Assembly: GCA_015680685.1 (NCBI GenBank)
Contig: MNCI01015561.1
Span: forward strand, 879,905-943,904
From: Gnetum montanum
Taxonomy: Eukaryota; Streptophyta; Gnetopsida; Gnetales; Gnetaceae
Direction of reading: 5' to 3'
DNA length: 64,000 nt
Position numbers and translations under genes: made by a program. Shown here piece after piece: positions 45,745 to 56,980 of the stretch. Under the pieces are notes generated by a model that was not told where the DNA came from, searched no databases, and was given only the letters and a program-made list of their open reading frames with translations. Within the stretch, counting starts at the first letter, position 1; each line of letters opens with the position of its first letter.

Positions 45745-47190
45745 CCAAGTCCTAACATTTCCAACATGCAAGGATCCTAATTCTTCATTTATTAATCCTA
45801 GCCAAGCTCAACTATTTAGTTATGGGGGATACCCCCCATTCTAATAACAAGCAGGATTAATAAATATTTTTCATTTATTTAGTTTTGAATTTTTGTTTTT
45901 CAATTTTTCACTTTTCAACTTATTGTCTTTTTTTCTTTTTATATTCTTATCTTTTTATCTTTTTGTGAGTAATCTCATCTACGAATAAAACACTCATGTG
46001 ACTCATTGGTTGAGGTGTTATTCTATGCTAGTAAGTCTCAGGTAACTAATTATTTGAACAACGAGCCCACAACATCCATTCATCCATTCTGTTAATAAGA
46101 GGTTCTACCCTGGGTACAATGATATTCCTAATCATTAAAACTTAAAATAATCTTATGTTCATTATACCCAGAGTGAAGAAGGATGGACTAAGCGGGAATG
46201 ACCAAGGTGTGACATCAAGGGGACTTATGGATTCTCTTTGGTGGCATCTGTAGGAGTTATCATGTAGCTTCATTGTACTAAGATCCTTGTAGATCTAATG
46301 AAAAATGGGAGTAAGAGTAATCAAAAGGCACTCCACTAGAAAAAAATAATGTTGTTCTAAGGGGTTCCACCAGAAAGACATACACCCATGCCTAAAGGTT
46401 GGCGGCTTCTCTGGATTAAGCATTTAAAAAAAAGTGCCACAAAGAAAAATCACTCCTCCCTTGTACAAAATGCCAAGTGATCATATGCCTTGCTGTCATG
46501 GTGCTCTTATGGTTGTCCATCATTGGATGAAGCAATGCGATGTCATTGATTAGGGAATGGACTTGGTCCTAATTTCGGAGTGACAGGTTAATGACACATT
46601 AATCATGCCCTACACGCAGGATTCATTGTGCCCTGAGTCCATTACCTCATGTCTTGATCTCTGCAATCCCTTCTACAATTCACCTCACCTCGTTGTTCGG
46701 ATAATTGTGGCTTGTGACTTGGGTGGCATGGAATTCACCTCTCATCATGGTGATATTTACATGTGTGTGTTTTGTGAAATTAGTGTTGATTGCACTTAAC
46801 CCTTCTAGTGCCCATGAACATTTTAAGGTGTGGTTATGCAAGGGCATTATAGGTAGGAACCTGCTTTGGGGAGGACCCACTTGCGTAACCCATGTGATTG
46901 CACTTATAACACATCTACCACACATCATTCACTACCATCTAAGTATTACCAACAATTTTTTCTTTCCCTTATTATCCTTCCAGTTCCAACGTTCCTATAA
47001 GCTAACACATATCCTTTTTCCCCTTACTTTTTATGATTTTCATTGATAGATTTTACACCATTCTAATCTTTGTGCCTTCAAAATTAGTTGTATTACCCCG
47101 GACCCCTTTATATTGATCTATATGTCCTTAGTTTATACTTTAGAATTTCGAAAAAAATTTTAAAAAAATTTGGTAATTTTCTCAAGTGTC
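45745..47190 (+). other. Middle non-coding region of element D
   Basis: No domain seen. It includes a short GC hairpin, ATGGGGGATACCCCCCAT (45822-45839), a T-rich stretch (45880-45965) and GTGTGACATCAAGGGGACTT near 46210, shared with the post-pol region of element B. This suggests the pol genes were deleted and the downstream non-coding part kept. Confidence 0.6.
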
Positions 47191-47206
47191 CTATTTTCAA
47201 TAGGAT

Positions 47207-47252
47207 GTGATATCGAGTACGCGATATCGTGTCCTAAAAATATATATATACA
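47207..47252 (+). promoter_or_regulatory. Internal U3-like module with TATA box in element D
   Basis: Twenty-one bases at 47209-47229 (GATATCGAGTACGCGATATC plus G) are identical to 50731-50751 in the U3 of the 3' LTR. A TATATATATA run (47241-47250) follows at the distance at which the LTR has its TATA box. It lies about 500 bp upstream of the second ORF (47756), so it may be a second promoter. The role is inference; the sequence identity is direct. Confidence 0.55.
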
Positions 47253-47755
47253 TGGACCCCCCACACCTATTAACATCATTTGTAATTGTTAATATGGGGG
47301 AATTTTTTCAAATTTCTTTCTACGACTTGCGATTGCACATCTCTTGCTTCAATAATCATAACTTGCTCGCTGGTGCTCCAATTTTCATTTCACCTGAACC
47401 TACTTGAACCTGAAGTGTTCAACTTAGTTGTGGGGGAGGTGTACACACCGAATTGCGCATAATTTTTTCAAAATTCATCATCGCCCAAAGGACACTATCA
47501 AGGGTAATTAGTTATAAAAATAATAATAAACATGTGCCAAAAAACAATTTCATCTCCTTACTTATACTGGGAAATTAAAATTCTGAAACCACCTAAGCAA
47601 AGTGGACCAATATTAAAATCTTTTGGGGGCATTTCCATAAAAACTCTTAACCTTAAGATCACACGAAATCAAAATTGACTCATTAAGGTAGGAAGTAAGG
47701 TATAACCTAACTCTGGTAAGCAACCTTACTAATGATTGGCCCCATGTGATTGCAA

Positions 47756-48706
47756 ATGGCCCCAAAGCATGCACAACAAGAAGGTCCCTCTCAGGGCGTG
47801 TTTAAGCAACCTAGGAGAGTTGGACAATAGGTGCCTACCAAACAACATGCAGAGCAGGAGGAGCAATCGTTCAATATCCATCAAGAAGAACCTGCTACTA
47901 TGCAATCAAGATAGGTAGAAGGAGGAGCTGCTGTAGTGCCCAAATAGGGACAACACCTCACGTTGCCCCCGGAGTGTGTTTAGGCCATCCGTGGAAAGTC
48001 CACATCAGCTATCGTGATCATGGAATTGAACTTTGGAGCTTTCACAGAATTCGCTCCTGAGGCTATTAGGGACCACCTCAAAGGGTCCCCATTATGGCCT
48101 ATCCTCTATGAAAGTGGTGCCTGGTACTTAGGAGAAACGTACCAATTCTGGCACAATAAAGAAGAAGGCACCATAGTTAACATTTGTGGTGTATCTGTTG
48201 ATTTCTCCATCCAAGCCATTTTGAAAGTATTAAACTTGTCGAATACAAGGCCAAAGGTTGCTCATCTGTCCACTCGCTCTGATGCTAATGCGTAAAAGGT
48301 TTGGTTAGATAGGGCGTATGGTAAAGAAGACAAGACCTATGGAGAGTTGACGTTGGAAGAGAAAATCTACTTTAAAATTGAAACTTATCACACCTTCCCC
48401 ACAAAAGGGTTGAACAAAATTTCAACATATGTGGCAAGAGGATGTGCGATATTGATGGGAAAGGTTAATGCTAACCTGCATCATCTATATTTCATGGAGA
48501 TCCTAAGGCGGTTTGAGGAACGTAAGACAAGGAAGTTTGCATTTCCCTTCCCTTATCTAATCAAGAAGCTATGCAAGCGTGCTGGTATTCAAGGATACAC
48601 CAATGATCTCCTCAGGAAAGCCCAAAATGCTTCATATGCTGAACTGCTAAAGCCATTAACTGTAAGGAAAATTGTTGGTGAGACGTTGGGGCTAGAACAA
48701 AAATAG
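47756..48706 (+). pseudogene. Second ORF of element D, plant-transposon-protein-like
   Basis: One frame runs from ATG 47756 (MAPKHAQQEGPSQGVFKQP) to 48706, broken by TAG at 47828, 47912, 47945 and 47981 and TAA at 48294. The open parts (48014-48295 and 48347-48706) contain WHNKEEGTIVNICGVSVDFS and FAFPFPYLIKKLCKRAGI. The second motif resembles the conserved (L/F)PFPxLIxxLCxxAGV block of the 'putative plant transposon protein' domain carried by many plant gypsy derivatives; I recognise it by pattern only. Function unknown in the family. It is not a pol gene. Confidence 0.6.
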
Positions 48707-49149
48707 ATGGTGAGGTCCACTGTAACTCAACTCACAAGGCCCAGCCAACCTCCAAGCACAGGACCTAGTCAACAATAAGAAGCAAGGCCTAACACGAGCC
48801 AACGAGAATAACCACCACCACCATCACAGGACTATTGACCGTTGATGAGCCATCTCAAGGCCATCATTGAGATAGTCAGCTGGGGAAGTCATGATGATGC
48901 AAATCTCTTCCACATCATCGATGATACCATACGACCCACTGTCTCTATAGATCGTGCACGGGGCGAAGTTCCATTCAAATAGGAGGAGAGGAGAGTTATT
49001 GGTCACAATAGATTTCAGGGAACGCTGCATCCTTCCAGGTGCAACTAGAAATAGGTGAAGGGGCCACAGTGGTGGTCATGCAGCACTAGGATGCAACTGG
49101 AGCTGTAGAGGTGGTCACGAACCACATCAGGAATTTTTCAACATCCCTG

Positions 49150-50350
49150 TTGTGCCACTGGCCGGTCTTTCAATTACTCCTGCGGAGCATGAGGATGTGC
49201 TTGATCAATTGTTGCAAATAGGACAGGTGATGACATCCTTATTTGACATCCCACAGGATGTTACGACAATAAAATTAGACCTCATCGCCACTAAGGGAAA
49301 GTTGGTCATGACAGAGATGAGGGCTGAGCACGCAGAAGCAGAAGTTACAATACTACAAGAAAGGCTCGTAACCCTACAAGCAGCGTAGCAGGATCCCTCT
49401 CAATTCATTCTTGCAGACTAGTTGGACACCTTCAGGACAGACCAACTCAACAAATTGCTGACGAAAAATAAAAAGGTGGCAGAGGAAAAAGAGAAGGCCA
49501 ATTGGAATGCCTCCATGGCACAAGCGCAAACTTACGCACATGCCAAGGCACTTAAGGCCTTATAGGAAGAAAACAAACAGCTTGTTGCTGACAATCTTCT
49601 GTTGACCTCTATGGAGAAACAAAAGAATGTTCTTGAAGAACATTTTCAGCAGCTGTGAGAACAGCTGATGAGGGTCAACTAGGACATGAGCCATTTGGCC
49701 AAAGAAAATTGAACCCTCTCAATGGAGGAGGTACGCACCATCCGTTAGAAGATGACCATCGAAATAAGCATGTGGCAGAATGAGGCCAAGAGGCACAAAA
49801 AGTTAAAAGAGCCCTTCTGAGACCAAGTGGGAATGTACAAACAAATTATCGAAAAAGAGATCCATATGGCCAAGGCCCACATCAATGCTTTTAGTGCACC
49901 ACAACACTGATTGGCGAGCCATATTGGATACATATGCATTTGCCTACCAGGCGGAACTTAAGAGCCGAGACCTGTAGATTCAAGATCTTATAGAATACAT
50001 GGAGTTGGCAAATCTTAGGTATGCCAATCTAGCCATGTTGACAGCAATGCGTTCGAGGATAAAGCTTGAGAAGCAGGTAGCTACCACCTATGCCAAGTAT
50101 GAAACAGAATTTGCAGAACATAAGAAGACGTTGTAGAAGCTGGAGGTTGCAAATTTTGAATTGGAGGTGGTTAAAGCAAGCTACCAAGGACAAAAAGATG
50201 TCGCAACAGTCTTGGCTTGAAGGCTTACAAATTTTCAGGAGTACAAAGACAAGGCCAGAGCCTATGAGGAGAAACGACAGTTGTTTACAACCTAGTACAT
50301 CAAAGCCAACACAATGTTTCTACAACTATCGTGCCCATGGGAGGTGTTGA
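49150..50350 (+). pseudogene. Coiled-coil tail downstream of the second ORF of element D
   Basis: The frame starting at 49152 (ITPAEHEDVLDQLLQIGQVM) continues past several TAG stops with alternating heptad-like Leu/Ala/Glu/Lys text: KVAEEKEKANWNASMAQAQ, EENKQLVADNLLLTSMEKQ, VLEEHFQQL. The parts from 48840 to 49150 and after 49930 shift frame. A long coiled coil after the plant-transposon-protein domain is the usual arrangement in related elements; here it is dead. Confidence 0.5.
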
Positions 50351-50689
50351 CTCCGTTAAACATTGGAGCATCAGCATGGATGGCACAAGATCCCTAAACT
50401 GAAGAGGAGAAACTCCAAGCACTACTTCAACATCATCACCTTCCAAAACCTAGAGTGTAGGACAAGGGAAAGCAACCCATGGAGGAGCCACTGCCACCAG
50501 GAACCACATGAGTTCCACCCAATTTTGTAACTTTAGGAATTTTTCATTTTTTCATGTTGTGTCCAATCTTGTTCTATTAATTTCTCCACTATGGCATGAA
50601 TAGCTTCCCTGTTAGTCAATAATCCCATACCTATCCATTGTGTAATCAATGGGACTTGTTCTCATTCTAACTCGAGGACGAGTTTTCAT

Positions 50690-50704
50690 TTAGTTGTGGG
50701 GGTA
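50690..50704 (+). other. Polypurine tract of element D
   Basis: TTTAGTTGTGGGGGTA directly precedes the 3' LTR; the G run is the likely RNase-H-resistant primer for plus-strand synthesis. A second TTAGTTGTGGGGGAGG occurs at 47429-47444 inside the element. Confidence 0.7.
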
Positions 50705-51558
50705 TGATGAATCGTGATTCATTGGGTTGCGATATCGAGTACGCGATATCGCATCCAGCAACGATATCGGATATGTGATATTATGGTTCTTGTGTGAGCC
50801 TATAAATACACATGAAGGCACACAGGAAAGGAGTCTTTTGGTCAGTTTTTAGAGAGTCAGTTTAGTGTAGGATCTTTTTATCATTTTTATCTCAACCCTC
50901 TCTCTCAGTGCATGCCCATAGTGTGATGATTGTAATTGTACGGCATCCTTTATTCAAGTGTGACGTACTTGGACACGCACATGATCGAAAATAAAGATCG
51001 AGATTACTTCATCATTGCATTCACTTAGTTTAATTATTTAATTGTTATTGTTATTTATTGCTTTCGTAGTTAACATCTCTTTACCCTAAATTCTTAAACG
51101 TGGAATGAGCACAACTTAATCATGAGCATTTAAGTGTGACTACTTGGTATCCCAATAGCGTACCTAGGCCATGCGCTTGGTAATCCCAGTGGTAGTCATG
51201 CATGAGGTCCAAGATGTGTACAGATGATTAAGGAACGGATGCTCATCGCACTTAGGCTAGTCTAGACTCTCTTCCCCTATCTCCTCTTAGCTTAGTTTCC
51301 TCTCTTCCTTTTCCTCTTAGCTTACTTAAAGTTATTTCCCATTACCTTTAGGAGTAACATTAGTTAAGAACATATCATACACCTCACTTTGCACTAAACC
51401 ATACGTGACAAAGCAAGTCTAGGTGGGAAGACAGTGAACTGCGATCAACGAGTAACTATCTAGATACCACAACTAGCTCGTCTACGGAGTTCGACCGGAT
51501 CATGCGTGAAATGCTCATATTCATATGGTTGAGTGTAGGGGTACCTCGCCACTCATCA
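50705..51558 (+). repeat. 3' LTR of element D
   Basis: Starts TGATGAATCGTGATTCATTGG and ends CACTCATCA. TATA box CCTATAAATACAC near 50800-50812. Collinear with the 5' LTR throughout, with scattered transitions and the 14-bp loss in the GATATC cluster. Confidence 0.9.
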
Positions 51559-52350
51559 GACTCCAAGATGGCACATGTCTTAGCATACCCCTTAGAATCG
51601 AACATGTGACTTGTAAACCACAAGTTGCATGCTCTAACCAAGTAGGTAATACCTCGCTTACTAAGCATAAGACAACATGATGTTTGGAAATTAATTAACA
51701 AGTATAATGAAACTAAAATTAAACTACAATCAATAGCATAGTTTAACTTAACATTTCCATAGTTTTCTGTTGGTCGTAGATTGTAAACCATTAAGGTTAC
51801 ATATAATTACAATTTATATATCTCAATATCAATATTTAGTTTCAACCATTATAGTTTATAATTATATCTTAACATAATGTACTGAAATCAAGTGCATGGC
51901 TTTTGTACAAAATCACTAGTGACTTATTATTTGATGAAAAGCCTACCATCTTGAGCCAACGAGAGGTAACTCAAGTAGTTAGCTCATTATTAGAAAAGGA
52001 TTTGTAGGTAAGAAGTTGCTAGTTTAAGTCACATTGAGGCATCACTATATTCATTTGTAGTTCTTGTAATGTATTCTATTGGCTACATCATCATCATCAT
52101 AATCTTGGTGGGTTTATCCCATCTATGACAAACATACTATTAAGGTAGGCGAAAGATTTGATTGTGGTTTACTATGGTGGATTGTTTACATAATGCCATA
52201 GTTTTGAATGTATATTTTTATTGTTCTTCTAAGTAGCAAGTGTCTTAACATAGCCCTTAGTTTCAAACTTTTGACTTGTAAACCATAAATCACATGCTTG
52301 ACCACATGTTAGCTATATATATCTTAGGATGTGCTTGCCACGAAATTGTT
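51559..52350. repeat. Three SINE-like fragments and AT-rich DNA
   Basis: 51566-51660 (-): GGTTAGAGCATGCAACTTG and 20 nt later ATGTTCGATTCTAAGG, matching tRNA A-box/B-box spacing. 51961-52060 (+): ACTCAAGTAGTTAGCTCATT and GCTAGTTTAAGTCACAT, same family as 42740-42845. 52225-52320 (-): a diverged copy of the first, with GGTTTACAAGTC kept. Between them, 51690-51960 and 52080-52200, nothing is recognised. Confidence 0.5.
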
Positions 52351-52680
52351 TACTTTTGACACAACGATTAAATTATTTTAGTTGTAAAACCAACCTCCGC
52401 ATAAACCCAATCTCTAATGTTCAAAATCCCTAAGGCATCTAGCAACCTCTTAAATGAGGTGAGAATATGGGTTTTAAAGCATATCGAGTAGGACAGGTCA
52501 TAAGAAGCCATGACATTTGGAGAAGCTCGAAAATGAAGGTCTCTAGCAAGTTGTAAAAAATGGCCCACAAAAAACATGCAAGACAAGGATATATACGTCA
52601 CACTTGAGTATGGTATCCATCATGAATGAAATACACCCAAATGCATAGACTTCCTAATAGCTCCATGACTCCACCAACCA
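52351..52680. other. No gene seen
   Basis: AT-rich, with a 77-residue minus-strand chance frame (52368-52601) that lacks any family features. It is the distal upstream region of the cytidine deaminase gene. Confidence 0.4.
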
Positions 52681-52681
52681 G

Positions 52682-52886
52682 CCACGTCAGGGAATCATGA
52701 ACGGTTCCAAACACGCCGGATCGTGAGCAGGAACAAAGTCTACTTTAAACACATCATACCTAATCTCATGTCTAATCTTTCCTTCCCAAAAGCATGTTGT
52801 TCGGCTGCTGTGGCATATAAGCTTCCAAAAACCTCGTCATCAACTACAGAGCCTTCTTCTTCTCCTTCTTCCTATTGCCTATTTAA
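52682..52886 (+). promoter_or_regulatory. Probable cytidine deaminase promoter
   Basis: GC content rises here. CCACGTCAG (52682-52690) is an ACGT-core element of the bZIP type. TATTTAATTTA (52880-52890) is a plausible TATA box. The pyrimidine-rich CTTCTTCTCCTTCTTCC lies just before it. No transcript data, so the start site is inferred to be near 52910. Confidence 0.4.
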
Positions 52887-52909
52887 TTTAACGCAAATGC
52901 CGTTACAGA

Positions 52910-53114
52910 CTTGCATTTCTCTCTGGTCAGGATTTACAATTGCAGGCAGTTTGAGCCGTGAAATACTTGTAATAAGTAAGGGCCCTAGTTTCACCCTCCT
53001 CCGCCGGCTCTGCTCTTATGAGGTGCGAGGGATAGGCGGTTCCCGAAATAAATTCAGCGTCCGATTCATACCTTCTCGGCTTGGATTTGTTTCATTTCTT
53101 TCACGCGCCGGCGG
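52910..53114 (+). other. Probable 5' UTR exon 1 of the cytidine deaminase gene
   Basis: GC-rich unique DNA ending in a strong donor, GCGG|GTATGT at 53115. An open, Arg/Ser/Leu-rich frame runs through it from 52723 and looks like an organelle transit peptide. When joined to the next candidate exons, however, it meets a stop (TAA in the 55856 exon, TGA shortly after 57195), so I treat it as untranslated or as an upstream ORF. Confidence 0.4.
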
Positions 53115-54229
53115 GTATGTCTCCTGACTTGCAGTTCTGTTTCATTGTTTTGATTCTAATCTTAGTCGCTGTTTTTCGTTTTCGGTTTTGATTTTCTTGC
53201 AACGGGACTCAAGTTTGGCTCTTTGGCGTTCATTTCCTTGCCACTGAGATGAATACAGTCCCCATAGCAATTCCATCGCTTAGATCATCTGGTTTCTGGT
53301 CGCAAACCCGTTGATGTTGAAACGAAACGATGGGAAATGGACGCGTTGGATTGCTTGTTTTTGTTAGTTAGGGTCTTGTGAGACTGCCAGGTCAAAGCTC
53401 ATTTTTGTTTAGCGGACATGGAAGTGCCCGATTTATTGATTAATTGAATGGCACGTTTCGTGTAGATTTCGGTCATTCGAAGATTCATATGGATGATTCG
53501 AGCTTTGTTGTGAAAACTGATGTCCTTCTTTCTTTTATGTCTGAGGTTTTGGAATTTATCTTCCCTATCAATAGTCGGTAGTCCGGCTTGCTTTTCATTT
53601 CATAACAATGGTCTTACAAGTGTTAGTCCTGTGATTTCCTGGTGACCTGGGCCGAATCTTTCTTAAAGTCCAACACGATGAATCATTGGGATCATTTCAT
53701 TTGTGCTATTAGAAGAGTTGAACAGGTTTTTTTGTTCGGTCGATACTACAATATTTTTTATAAAGTTGTTTACGAACGTGGGGTGGGAAAGAAACTTAAT
53801 ATCTTCAAGTTATTTTGATTTGTGAAGGGAATTATCTTCGAATCCTTATAATCGAAGGAAGAAGAGCAATGATATAATTTCCTTTAGAAAGCATCTGCAA
53901 TGAATTAACTATTACTTAATCAACTTGACAGAACTTTCGGAGTAGAAATATTAGTTTGTCAATATTGTTTCGACATTTTCTTCGTTTTTTTTTGAAAAAT
54001 GAGGATTTACTAGCACATAAGAGTGTCAATTGTTGACGATTAGTTTATAGTTGCGTCTGCATCCCACAGTAAGTAGCTTTTCTTTTAGTTTTTCTTCGGT
54101 TTCTCCTCTGGTGTTTTACTCTAACTTTGATGAATTCGCCTCTTTTAACATGTCCATTTTTGGTAAAAGGTAAACATACCCATAGCCATTCCATCTTAAG
54201 TATGTTCCTTTCATTTTATTGAAATGAAA

Positions 54230-55330
54230 TGAGGCCTTATTATATCTGAAGACCCATAGGATCTATTGGACAGACATTACATTTTCATGAAAATAAAGAT
54301 AGGCTCTACAAATTAACCATGCACCAATCTGGGCATCAAAAACAAATTGTACAGGTTTTTTGCTATAACATTATAATTTTGTCTCAAATGGGTATTCACA
54401 GCACAAGAAAGAAATACATGTAACTCATGTTTAAGGGTTCTTGATCTGCACAATTTACAAATATGCTTTTCTCAAGGGAGTTGAATCTATCTTTCACTTT
54501 CCATTCTAAGATGATGAGAACTTAAGTGAAGCATTTTAATACTTGATGGGAATAGCAGCTGAGAGATAGTGAGCTTCTACATCTAGTTTATTATATCTAA
54601 TTTGGTGTAATTAAAATTGCCCCTTGACTTCCATATTAGACCATATTTGTGTTAAAACATTATGCTTGACTAGTTGGTGAATATGTTTAGGATTTTGTTG
54701 CATGTCCTTCCAAGAGGCATTCTATTTTCTCAACCATTGCATCCCCTAAAAATACCGACCACGGTCTCGCAAATCCTCAAGAACTACTTTAGAGAATTTG
54801 TCTTGCCTTGAGATATGCAAGCCATGAGTGTATGCAATGAATTGACACAAGGCTTCTGCTTTTAAAGGTAATAAATTACATTTACATAATAATATTGAGT
54901 AAGGTGTTTGCATTTTTACCTTTAACTCATTGAGAAGAAGAATTTATTGCACTTTTTCAATATCTTTTTATAGTTTAGCACTAATTTGGGGTCCCTGAAC
55001 ATCACATTCATACAATACAGTGGAATAGATGATGGTATGAAAATTTTGTTTTATTGACCTTCTAAGCCCAAAGTCCTAAATTTTTGCACTTGTTGTTGAA
55101 AGCATACAGAGCCTTGAAACCTCATTCTATTTTTTCTTTGATGCACTTCTGCCACGTGTAAGTGTTCCCTACCTTCATTTATTACTAGGATTGTTAATTT
55201 CAGCTTATTTACGCATAAATAAATTAGGGCAGGTCCTGGTTTATGCAAACACAAGCATTGTGAAACACCTCCTTGTTCAAACAACAAACTTAATGTTTGT
55301 GATTTCCCTTACGATGTGTTCCATGGTATG
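54230..55330 (-). pseudogene. LINE 3' part (C-terminal ORF2 remnant)
   Basis: Minus-strand translation gives VNKLKLTILVINEGREHLHV followed by RKNRMRFQGSVCFQQQV (55051-55287). Further on comes LYECDVQGPQIS, KDIEKVQ, LKVKMQTPYSILL and LLPLKAEAL, in the order and spacing of the C-terminal part of plant LINE ORF2 (VxVWGPS, IExxQ, KxxTPYxLLLxExGxxPI). It is broken by many stops. The end nearest 54245 (GAAGACCCATAGGATCTATT) recurs at 24890-24918. It sits antisense in the deaminase intron. Confidence 0.55.
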
Positions 55331-55855
55331 TTGTCAGTGTTTTTGTAATATTTCTTTTGCACAGAATTAGAAGTTTGTTAAGAAGACAAACACACAGAAT
55401 TGTAGCGATGAGATTTGGCTTATTAGAGAGAATTTCAAACAGGCTTTGTTGATGCCATGCCTTAATTTCCTATATCATACTTGTTAATGGGCTGTGACAC
55501 TTTGTGAAAGTTATCTTTGATGTATGCTATTAGTGGATGCCATCACCATTACATGGTGCATTGTGGCATGTTATCATGTCATGTTTGCAATATCTGACAG
55601 CCATTTTTATGTGGTCATTAAGAACTATATCTTGAGGTGGCCGTATTTCATTGTTGCTTACTTTTTTCAAACAATGGTTTGTTTTACCAATTGTGAAAAC
55701 TCTCTGTTTGCTTAGCAACTTTTCTTTAATCACTGCACTTTGTTTACATTAGCACATGCTTGAGCTTGGCATTATGAATGCAGAGTTTCAGTGAATTCAT
55801 TACTCACAGTGGTTTATGTGGTTGTGTATTTGCATTGGTAGAGGGAATTTTTCAG

Positions 55856-55903
55856 GGCTGGCTTGGAGACTGCTGATGCTTTCAAAGATTGGATTTTGTA
55901 AAG
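55856..55903 (+). other. Possible 48-nt 5' UTR exon 2
   Basis: TTTTTCAG acceptor at 55855 and AAG|GTAATA donor at 55904 flank 48 nt that are richer in GC than the surrounding intron. It contains a stop in the only frame open from exon 1. Splice sites alone are weak evidence. Confidence 0.25.
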
Positions 55904-56490
55904 GTAATATTCAGCTTATTTGGTTGAGCATTGTAACATGTGTTTGGATGCATAGCCTTTACTTTTACTCTAGGAATTGGTTTTCTTGATTGTGGCTTAA
56001 TTTAGAGATATAAATTGGTGATGCATATGATTTTGTCTTAGTGTTTGGTGGATGAACTAAATTTGGTTTTCTTTTTGTCTTTCATTCTTTTTTCTTGTTG
56101 GCCTAAGTTTGAAATCTTGGTGTCGTATTTGCTTGTGGTCTGCCGCATTTTGAAAAAAAATTCCAGTGTGTTAATGCTTGAAACCTTTCCAAGGGTTTAC
56201 CTAAATATGTACTACAAAGATGAAGTCGAGGGTGTATGGTATCAAAACGTGCTATGATTTTGTAACTTGGGGCTTCTGTTTTTGCATTGCAATCAAGATT
56301 TCGGTTTGTCTTTAAACGGTTACTACAGAGTTCACACCTGATTTCTATTATGATATGTCATATATTTTGCTTTAACTGAAGTCTCTTGAAATTCTAAGCG
56401 TGTAAGAATAGTAAAGGCATGATTGTTCCTTTGTGTTGGATCATAGCGTTTGTTGTCTCAAACTTATTTCTTTTCTTGTGGGCATCTTTC

Positions 56491-56980
56491 CTTATTAGCA
56501 TCAAAACATTTTTTGGGCTTTTAGTTTTCAATATTGCATAGTTTCAGAACAGTGAGGTGTTAGTCTAGTGGTAAGGATCTTGGCCTTGTAACCTCAGGTT
56601 ACAGGTTTGATTCTACCAAGTAGCATTGAGTTATAAATTTTTTAAAAATAAAAGTTCTGTAAAAGGAATTCCAAAACTTGTTTGATAGATCCAAGAGGTA
56701 TCAGTGGATGTAAGTAAAAACTTCAGTTTCAGTGGACATTTTCTCTTATTGCCATCAAAGCATTTTTTTGGTCCCTTATTTTCAATATTGCATAATTTCA
56801 GAAGGTTTAGTTTCAAAACCATGAGGAAAGTCTAGTGGTAAGGGTCGTGGCCTTGTGACCCCAGTTCACAAGTTTGATTCTACTAAAGCTAAAAAATTCT
56901 GTAAAAGAATTCTGAAACTGGTTTGATGGATCCAAGAGTTCTTGGTGGATGTAATTAAAATCTCAGTTTCAGTTTCAATT
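56491..56980 (+). repeat. Tandem duplication (about 253 bp) containing a SINE-like unit
   Basis: Copy 1 starts CTTATTAGCATCAAAACATT (56491) and copy 2 CTTATTGCCATCAAAGCATT (56744). Both contain GTCTAGTGGTAAGG (A-box-like) and a following GTTTGATTCTAC (B-box-like), about 40 nt apart, then TCTGTAAAAG and TGGATGTAA words. These are tRNA-derived SINE features, on the sense strand of the host gene. Confidence 0.65.

Larger units (their letters stand above)
42857..51558 (+). mobile_element. Non-autonomous LTR retrotransposon D, full length
   Basis: 8.7 kb with LTRs of 878 bp (42857-43734) and 854 bp (50705-51558), primer site, gag, a long middle region, a second ORF and a polypurine tract. I see no protease, RT, RNase H or integrase anywhere between the LTRs. 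Gag, primer site and LTR 3' ends match the autonomous family, so it was probably mobilised by it. Flanking 5-mers GATTA and GACTC do not match well, so the target duplication is decayed or one flank has been rearranged. Confidence 0.88.

Noticed and set aside
52723-53127. 134-residue frame as a transit peptide of the deaminase
   Set aside because: The frame begins at GTG with no supported ATG upstream, and joining it to the candidate downstream exons gives stops before the deaminase ATG. Plant cytidine deaminase is cytosolic.
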